The notes under the pieces: generated by a model
Told to the model about the DNA's origin: nothing
The model's database searches: none
What the model saw: the letters and a program-made list of their open reading frames with translations, nothing else
Translations under genes and position numbers: made by a program
Shown: positions 6,092 to 9,975 of the stretch, in pieces
How the letters are laid out: every line of letters begins with the position of its first letter
Numbering within the stretch: position 1 is the first letter of the stretch
Source of the DNA: an uncultured Porphyromonadaceae bacterium
GTDB taxonomy: Bacteria > Bacteroidota > Bacteroidia > Bacteroidales > Muribaculaceae
NCBI GenBank assembly: GCA_947176545.1
Contig: CAMWRB010000031.1
Location: 1 to 9,975 of the forward strand
Length of the DNA stretch: 9,975 nt
Direction of reading: 5' to 3'

Positions 6092-7060
6092 TCAGTAGGG
6101 TGTTACTTCGTTGAGGTCTACGAGATGATTGAGTATGGCATATATCGTCAGCCCGGCCGGAGAATGGATGTCAAGTTTACTGCTGATATTCTTGCGGTGA
6201 GTGGCCACGGTGTGCACGGATATACAGAGTTCGTCTGCTATCTCCTTATTGACTTTGCCCTTGGCAATGCAGCGTATGATGTCCTGCTCGCGTCTGCTGA
6301 GTATAACGGATGTGTCATCTGCCGGAGTCGGGTCGTCTGCATGATGTCGTCCGGCCGACGGGTGTGAGGTACGTAACTTGTTTTCCAGCTCCATCACCAT
6401 AGGGACGAATATACGGCTCTCCACCTCAAAATGTGAGAGCATGTCACGCTCGCATACGATGATGTCCAGCAGCGCTCCGCTCAACCGTGCGTTATCCCGC
6501 TGCTTGTAGTGGTATATGAATATATTTTTCAGCTCGTTGAGTTTCTTGGCTGTATCATCGTGACTTTCGGAATATTGTGAGATGTCAAAGGAGTCATCAA
6601 TCCGGTCTGACAATAATCTGTCTACGTACGTGAAGATGACATTGTTCTCATACTCCATGTGCTTGCGGACCTCCTGAACGTAGTCGTCATAGAATTTCAT
6701 AAGCAGGAGTGATACCTCATCAGTCAGCCTGTAATTGATGGCATCGATGAGGTAGTGTCTTATCTTGGGGAGGGTGACATCGAGAAATGATGTGTGGGCT
6801 CGTTTCAAATATCCCATCAACGATGGGAGCGACACCTTGCTCAAGTCAAACGGGTATCCGCTGACCAGATTACATACGCACAGGAAAGTGTCGGTATCGA
6901 CATCATTGTCAGCGCATACCTGACCTACGGTACTGTCACCGAAACCGAAAGGAATGTCAAACCTGCTTAAAGCCGGTAACAGCAATGAATTGTCCCCGAG
7001 CAAATCTTTCATCAGATTGCTCTGTCGATAACCGGTATTCTTATCAATCGTCATAATCAT
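6092..7060 (-). CDS. YtfE/ScdA-like di-iron hemerythrin domain fused to LuxR-type HTH regulator
   Basis: A 322-residue protein in three parts. Residues 16-66 resemble the ScdA/YtfE N-terminal DUF542 segment (ALSRFDIPFGFGDSTVGQVC), but its usual Cys-Cys-Gly-Gly is Gly-Phe-Gly-Asp. Residues 80-220 form a hemerythrin-like bundle with six candidate iron ligands: His89, His134, Glu138, His167, His210, Glu214. Their order and spacing parallel those of E. coli YtfE. After a Pro/Asp/His-rich linker (231-250), residues 253-312 are a textbook GerE/LuxR helix-turn-helix (LSRREQDIIRCIAKGK, then NKEIADELCISVHTVATHRK). It has no receiver domain, so the di-iron centre probably senses NO, O2 or redox state directly. 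This is inference. Met1 and Met3 are both possible starts. It is transcribed alone from the promoter at 7091-7121, converges on the flavodoxin operon, and may regulate neighbouring redox genes. Confidence 0.9.
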   Translation of the reverse strand: MIMTIDKNTGYRQSNLMKDLLGDNSLLLPALSRFDIPFGFGDSTVGQVCADNDVDTDTFLCVCNLVSGYPFDLSKVSLPSLMGYLKRAHTSFLDVTLPKIRHYLIDAINYRLTDEVSLLLMKFYDDYVQEVRKHMEYENNVIFTYVDRLLSDRIDDSFDISQYSESHDDTAKKLNELKNIFIYHYKQRDNARLSGALLDIIVCERDMLSHFEVESRIFVPMVMELENKLRTSHPSAGRHHADDPTPADDTSVILSRREQDIIRCIAKGKVNKEIADELCISVHTVATHRKNISSKLDIHSPAGLTIYAILNHLVDLNEVTPY

Positions 7061-7073
7061 GTATCAGATTCTC

Positions 7074-7097
7074 CCATGCAAATTTCCATGCAAATTT
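7074..7097 (-). repeat. Perfect 12-bp tandem duplication at the regulator promoter
   Basis: CCATGCAAATTT occurs twice back to back (7074-7085 and 7086-7097). The arrangement also forms a near-palindrome AAATTT-CCATGC-AAATTT (7080-7097). It covers the end of the -7 element and the expected transcription start of the hemerythrin-LuxR gene, 14-37 bases before its start codon. That is a good place for a repressor or autoregulatory site. The binding protein is unknown. Confidence 0.7.
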
Positions 7098-7121
7098 ATT
7101 TCTTATTTTGATGCTCTGCAA
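7091..7121 (-). promoter_or_regulatory. Candidate promoter of the hemerythrin-LuxR regulator
   Basis: On the minus strand TAAATTTG (7098-7091) matches TAnnTTTG exactly. A TTG (7121-7119) lies 20 bases upstream, the usual distance for the Bacteroidota -33 element. Transcription would start near 7084, giving a leader of about 25 bases, and the -7 box overlaps the tandem 12-bp repeat. Confidence 0.6.
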
Positions 7122-7203
7122 TACCTAATTATAATGATTTTTATTGGGTGCGGTCGATAAGGTTTGGTCATCGGTCTCACATCGTATCATCAAAAAATAC
7201 CCG

Positions 7204-7764
7204 TTATTGGCTAATTTTCTTGACCGGTCGCGCCGGTACTCCGGCCACGACAGTGTCTGGCTCTACATCCTTTGTCACAATCGCCCCTGCGGCTACAACA
7301 GCTCCGTGTCCGATGGTTACGCCGGGGCACACCTGTACCCCCGCTCCTATCCAGACGTCGTCCTCAATCGTTATAGGACCGGCATATTCGAGACCTTCGT
7401 TGCGCCGTTTGCTGTCGAGGGGATGACCGGCGGTGTGCAGGCCCACATTGGGAGCGATAAAGACATTGTTGCCGATAGTCACTTTGCCACCGTCGAGCAC
7501 TATGAAGTTGTAATTGGCAAAGAAGTTATCGCCGACGCTGATATTGTAGCCGTAGTCACATTGGAACGGTGAGCGGATGCAACAATTTTTGCCTTTGGAA
7601 CCCAAAATCTTATTAAGCATTTCGTCGCGTTGCTCAGTGTGAGTGGGCGGAATAGCATTATACTGATAGCAGAGGTCTGCAGAGCGCAGCATCTCCTGCT
7701 GCAATTCCTCATCATAATTGGGATTATATAGTTCTCCGGCGATACATTTTTCCTTTTCAGTCAT
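7204..7764 (-). CDS. Maltose/galactoside-type O-acetyltransferase (left-handed beta-helix)
   Basis: A 186-residue protein of the usual length for LacA/Maa-type sugar O-acetyltransferases, which transfer acetyl from acetyl-CoA to a sugar hydroxyl. The N-terminal Mac segment is MTEKEKCIAGELYNPNYDEE with a helix ending SADLCYQYN (28-36). PFQCDYGYNISVGDNFFANYNF (66-87) is the acceptor-site region. Hexapeptide repeats follow (KVTIGNNVFIAPNVGL, ITIEDDVWIGAGVQV, VTIGHGAVVAAGAIVTKDV). His114 in HTAGHPLD is the expected catalytic residue. The C-terminal VAGVPARPVKKI is the family ending. Cytoplasmic. It lies 143 bases upstream of the hemerythrin-LuxR gene on the same strand, but that gene has its own promoter, so co-transcription is optional. 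The natural sugar acceptor is not predictable. Confidence 0.94.
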   Translation of the reverse strand: MTEKEKCIAGELYNPNYDEELQQEMLRSADLCYQYNAIPPTHTEQRDEMLNKILGSKGKNCCIRSPFQCDYGYNISVGDNFFANYNFIVLDGGKVTIGNNVFIAPNVGLHTAGHPLDSKRRNEGLEYAGPITIEDDVWIGAGVQVCPGVTIGHGAVVAAGAIVTKDVEPDTVVAGVPARPVKKISQ

Positions 7765-7808
7765 AATATAAAAATAATATAAATTGTAAGAGAGACTTTA
7801 TACACTAT

Positions 7809-7832
7809 CCGCCTTCATACGCGGCGGTTTTT
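7809..7832 (+). terminator. Short GC hairpin with T run, orientation unexplained
   Basis: CCGCC (7809-7813) pairs with GGCGG (7823-7827) around nine bases and is followed by TTTTT (7828-7832), a weak rho-independent shape reading rightward. No plus-strand gene ends just before it, since the acetyltransferase starts at 7764 and points left. It could be an attenuator in the leader of the gene at 7904, a leftover from a lost gene, or chance. Confidence 0.35.
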
Positions 7833-7903
7833 ACAAAATTATTAAAAAGTCGGTTGCCGTACAAGTGCCAAAACCAATAACTGTGCCTATGTGTTAATAT
7901 TTT

Positions 7904-8242
7904 ATGATAATCAAGTGCAGACTTATTCCCCGCAGGTATTGTCTTAACCTGTTCGGCACGTATTGGGCGCGGGATACATCGTGGATAGACCGTTACGTCA
8001 TCAATCATGAGCGCATACACGATGCCCAGCAACGTGAGCTGCTTTATCTGCCGTTCTATCTTTTATATCTAATCGAATGGTTGATTCGCCTGTTGCAATA
8101 CCATAATCTTCAGGAGGCTTATTATAATATTTCATTCGAGCGCGAAGCATATGCGCACGGTAGAAATTTGGAATATCTCTCTCGTCGTCCCGCGTTTGCA
8201 TGGACTCGCTTTTTTAGAAAAGGTGACCGTCAAGGTAAGTGA
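7904..8242 (+). CDS. Small HExxH zincin-like protein, uncharacterised
   Basis: A 112-residue protein. It contains NHERIHDAQQRE (34-45): His35-Glu36-x-x-His39 is a zinc-metalloprotease signature. A second conserved-looking block ISFEREAYAHGRNLEYL (76-92) could supply a third ligand (Glu79 or Glu81), as in gluzincins. Between them, residues 46-65 (LLYLPFYLLYLIEWLIRLLQ) are strongly hydrophobic and could be a membrane helix or a core helix. Similar small proteins occur in Bacteroidota as hypotheticals (recognition, not searched). There is no obvious signal peptide, and there are many basic residues at the C-terminus. It may be a minimal membrane-associated peptidase, or a protein that uses the fold only for metal binding. 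The nitroreductase follows after 56 bases on the same strand, so they may share a transcript. The start is the first ATG after an AT-rich leader. Confidence 0.78.
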   Translation: MIIKCRLIPRRYCLNLFGTYWARDTSWIDRYVINHERIHDAQQRELLYLPFYLLYLIEWLIRLLQYHNLQEAYYNISFEREAYAHGRNLEYLSRRPAFAWTRFFRKGDRQGK

Positions 8243-8298
8243 CAATAAACACCGGGGAGGATAGGTCGCATATATAAAAAATTTAAAATCGAGGAATT

Positions 8299-9093
8299 AT
8301 GGATATATTGGAGGCGATGCGTACGCGCAGGTCGGTAAGAAGTTTTGATGGTGCGGGACTTGCACCGGGCCAGATGGCAGAATTGGAAAATGCCGTCAAA
8401 GATGTATACAATCCTTTCGGTGGAAACTACACCATACGTCTGAAGCACTTTGACAAGGCCGGGGATTATAAACCCTCCACCTACGGTATGATAAAGAACG
8501 CCACCGACTATTTCACCATCGGTATCGGGGAGGATGAGGAGTCGGCACTTGCTGTCGGTTTCTCGTTTGAGCAGGTCGTCCTCAAGGCATGGCAGATGGG
8601 GCTGGGAACCTGTTGGATAGCGGCGACGTTCAAAGGTTCTGCTTTCGAGCAGGGCGAGCTCTGGCCTGACGGTGAGAAATTACGGATTATCTCTCCGGTG
8701 GGTCGTCCCGCCCGCAAGAGCCTGATGGAGAATATCGCCCGTATGACTCTCGGCAGTAATAATCGCAAAGCGTTCAAGGAGTTGTTCTTCACTGACGGTT
8801 TCGCGCGTTCACTCACTCAGGAGAACACCTATGCCGATGCATTGAATATGCTGCGTCTTGCTCCCTCTTCGACCAATTCACAACCCTGGCGCGTGCTGGT
8901 TGAGAATGACCGTGTCCATTTCTATTATGTTCCCAAAAGTCCGGCGTCGGTACTGGACTGCGGTATAGGTATGTGTCATTTTTATCTGACTGAGAGATGC
9001 AACGGTCACGACGGCACATTCTATAAGGAGAGTGAGTCGCCGGCCCGTAAAGACAATTGGCGTTACCTCATCTCCTACAAAAGAAATGACTGA
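8299..9093 (+). CDS. Nitroreductase-family FMN protein (TM1586-like)
   Basis: A 264-residue protein. The N-terminal MRTRRSVRSFDG (7-18) supplies the basic cluster that binds the FMN phosphate in nitroreductases. The central segment FEQVVLKAWQMGLGTCWIAATF (90-111) is the characteristic helix and Gly-Leu-Gly-Thr-Cys-Trp strand. LRLAPSSTNSQPWRV (185-199) is the conserved Ala-Pro-Ser-x-x-x-x-Gln-Pro-Trp motif, here in the C-terminal half. That is typical of the putative TM nitroreductase family in which two halves each contribute. No signal peptide; cytoplasmic. A GAGGA lies just ahead of the ATG (8292-8296), one of few Shine-Dalgarno-like sites here. Such enzymes reduce nitroaromatics, quinones or flavins with NAD(P)H. 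Substrate unknown. It ends 21 bases from the convergent Abi gene with no obvious terminator between. Confidence 0.9.
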   Translation: MDILEAMRTRRSVRSFDGAGLAPGQMAELENAVKDVYNPFGGNYTIRLKHFDKAGDYKPSTYGMIKNATDYFTIGIGEDEESALAVGFSFEQVVLKAWQMGLGTCWIAATFKGSAFEQGELWPDGEKLRIISPVGRPARKSLMENIARMTLGSNNRKAFKELFFTDGFARSLTQENTYADALNMLRLAPSSTNSQPWRVLVENDRVHFYYVPKSPASVLDCGIGMCHFYLTERCNGHDGTFYKESESPARKDNWRYLISYKRND

Positions 9094-9114
9094 TATCAGG
9101 TACGACAAGTTTTT

Positions 9115-9975
9115 CTAAGGGTGATGAGAGAGGTTGAAGCCGGATATTCGTGAGAGGACGGTATGTATGTGGCGGGAGGTGTTAAAACGTGAGAGGAGCC
9201 TGTCGGTCTCTGATTTCAGTTCCCGAGCCACACGGGGCGAAATATGACGTAAGATATAGGAGAGTACTTGTAGCGAGGCGTTGAGGTTGCGGGCGGAGCC
9301 GTGAGGCAACCCCGCGGGCTGACGTCGTATCTCGACCGGGGATTGAAATGCGTACATCACATTGCCGTGGGCACAACTGTTGCGTAATGCTCTGAGCACT
9401 TCAAGATAGTTGTCGAATACCTCCGGATTTTCCACACCGAAATGCCGGGATATTTCAGAACGCAGTTGCTGAGAATTCAGTGAGGCATAGAGATTGCACA
9501 TTGCACCGAAAGTGACAAACTCCAATGTTTTCCATGCGGGAGCGAATCTGTCACGCGGAAATCGCTTGTGATGCAGGATAATATCCTGATTGAGCTTGCG
9601 CAGCGGCTGGTAGACAGCCTTGTCAAAGTTGGCGGCATGATGACGGCTCACGACATTGGAGTCGGCAAACCAGTCGGGAGATTCGGGATGACGTACGGAG
9701 ACATGATAGATGACGAATGTTCTGAATGCAGTCTCAACTCTTTCGAGCATCCGCATCAGCATATTGCGCAGATTGAAATCGAACGCATAGAGCATTAGCG
9801 CATCCTCAAACCGGGTGTCCGGAATAAACATATGCTCATCATTCATCACATCTGGATAACGGCGTTCAAATGCAAACCAATACAGTGAAAGTCGATACCA
9901 CCCGATTTCAAGCATTATTTCGCGAGCTTTGGCTTCATCGGCAATTGTCATGCCGCGACGCTTAAGCAATTCTAT
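9115..9975 (-). CDS. Abi_2 family (AbiD/AbiF-like) HEPN protein, N-terminus outside window
   Basis: About 286 residues are present. The frame is still open at the right edge, reading IELLKRRGM, which in relatives is preceded by roughly 10-20 residues (often a PPLT-x-x-EQ segment), so the true start lies beyond 9975. Typical Abi_2 landmarks: IGWYRLSLYWFAFE about 22-35 (numbering from the TTG at 9969), FDFNLRNMLMRMLERVETAF near 63-82, and WKTLEFVTFGAMCNLYASL near 146-164. ALRNSCAHGN at 194-203 carries the HEPN RNase motif R-x4-H (Arg196, His201). HEPN Abi proteins are predicted metal-independent RNases that abort phage infection or act as toxins. No antitoxin or other defence gene is visible within the window. 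The gene converges on the nitroreductase and ends with TAG. Confidence 0.9.
   Translation of the reverse strand: MELLKRRGMTIADEAKAREIMLEIGWYRLSLYWFAFERRYPDVMNDEHMFIPDTRFEDALMLYAFDFNLRNMLMRMLERVETAFRTFVIYHVSVRHPESPDWFADSNVVSRHHAANFDKAVYQPLRKLNQDIILHHKRFPRDRFAPAWKTLEFVTFGAMCNLYASLNSQQLRSEISRHFGVENPEVFDNYLEVLRALRNSCAHGNVMYAFQSPVEIRRQPAGLPHGSARNLNASLQVLSYILRHISPRVARELKSETDRLLSRFNTSRHIHTVLSRISGFNLSHHP

Noticed and set aside
7144..7572. Long open frame on the plus strand opposite the acetyltransferase
   Set aside because: It is antisense to a clearly recognisable hexapeptide-repeat protein and its translation shows no domain. Open antisense frames are common opposite GC-rich coding sequence.
9568..9798. 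Plus-strand frame inside the Abi_2 gene as a possible antitoxin
   Set aside because: It is fully antisense to conserved Abi_2 coding sequence and shows no antitoxin or DNA-binding motif.

Overview
The window looks like a chromosomal accessory region of a Bacteroidota bacterium, most likely order Bacteroidales (a Muribaculaceae- or Bacteroides-like gut organism). This rests on three exact TAnnTTTG-type -7 promoter elements, starts that mostly lack a clear Shine-Dalgarno, a GIN-domain (DUF2807) exported protein, a C-terminal tail resembling Bacteroidota sorting domains, and protein families typical of that phylum. Genus assignment is inference. No rRNA, tRNA, CRISPR array, transposase or integrase was seen.

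Layout. (1) Positions 1-1850, + strand: an intact aldo/keto reductase is followed by two decayed genes. One is an exported amidohydrolase that keeps only its N-terminal leader and its C-terminal end, joined out of frame. The other is a flavin reductase with an in-frame TAA. (2) 1948-2670, +: an exported GIN-domain protein with a ladder of Tyr/Phe-Asn-Ser rungs, ending in a hairpin terminator. (3) 2799-3665, -: an AraC-type regulator that stops at an amber codon; its conserved last 21 residues remain readable downstream. (4) 3982-6007, +: a tight operon divergent from the AraC gene, encoding exported flavodoxin, exported ABM-type monooxygenase, and an exported carboxymuconolactone-decarboxylase-like/cupin fusion. 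It closes with a strong terminator. (5) 6092-7060, -: a one-protein regulator with a YtfE/ScdA-like di-iron hemerythrin domain and a LuxR HTH. Its promoter overlaps a perfect 12-bp tandem duplication. (6) 7204-7764, -: a maltose/galactoside-type O-acetyltransferase. (7) 7904-9093, +: a very small HExxH zincin-like protein, then a nitroreductase-family protein. (8) 9115 to the right edge, -: an Abi_2 family HEPN protein whose N-terminus lies outside the window.

Taken together, most intact genes bind flavin, nicotinamide or metals, so the region reads as a redox/quinone-stress island with two regulators: AraC-type beside the exported flavodoxin operon, and a predicted NO/O2-sensing di-iron LuxR fusion facing its end. 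At least three genes (amidohydrolase, flavin reductase, AraC regulator) carry disabling or truncating lesions within 2.7 kb. This suggests the left half is decaying, unless these are consensus errors. The HEPN protein is the only recognisable defence candidate.
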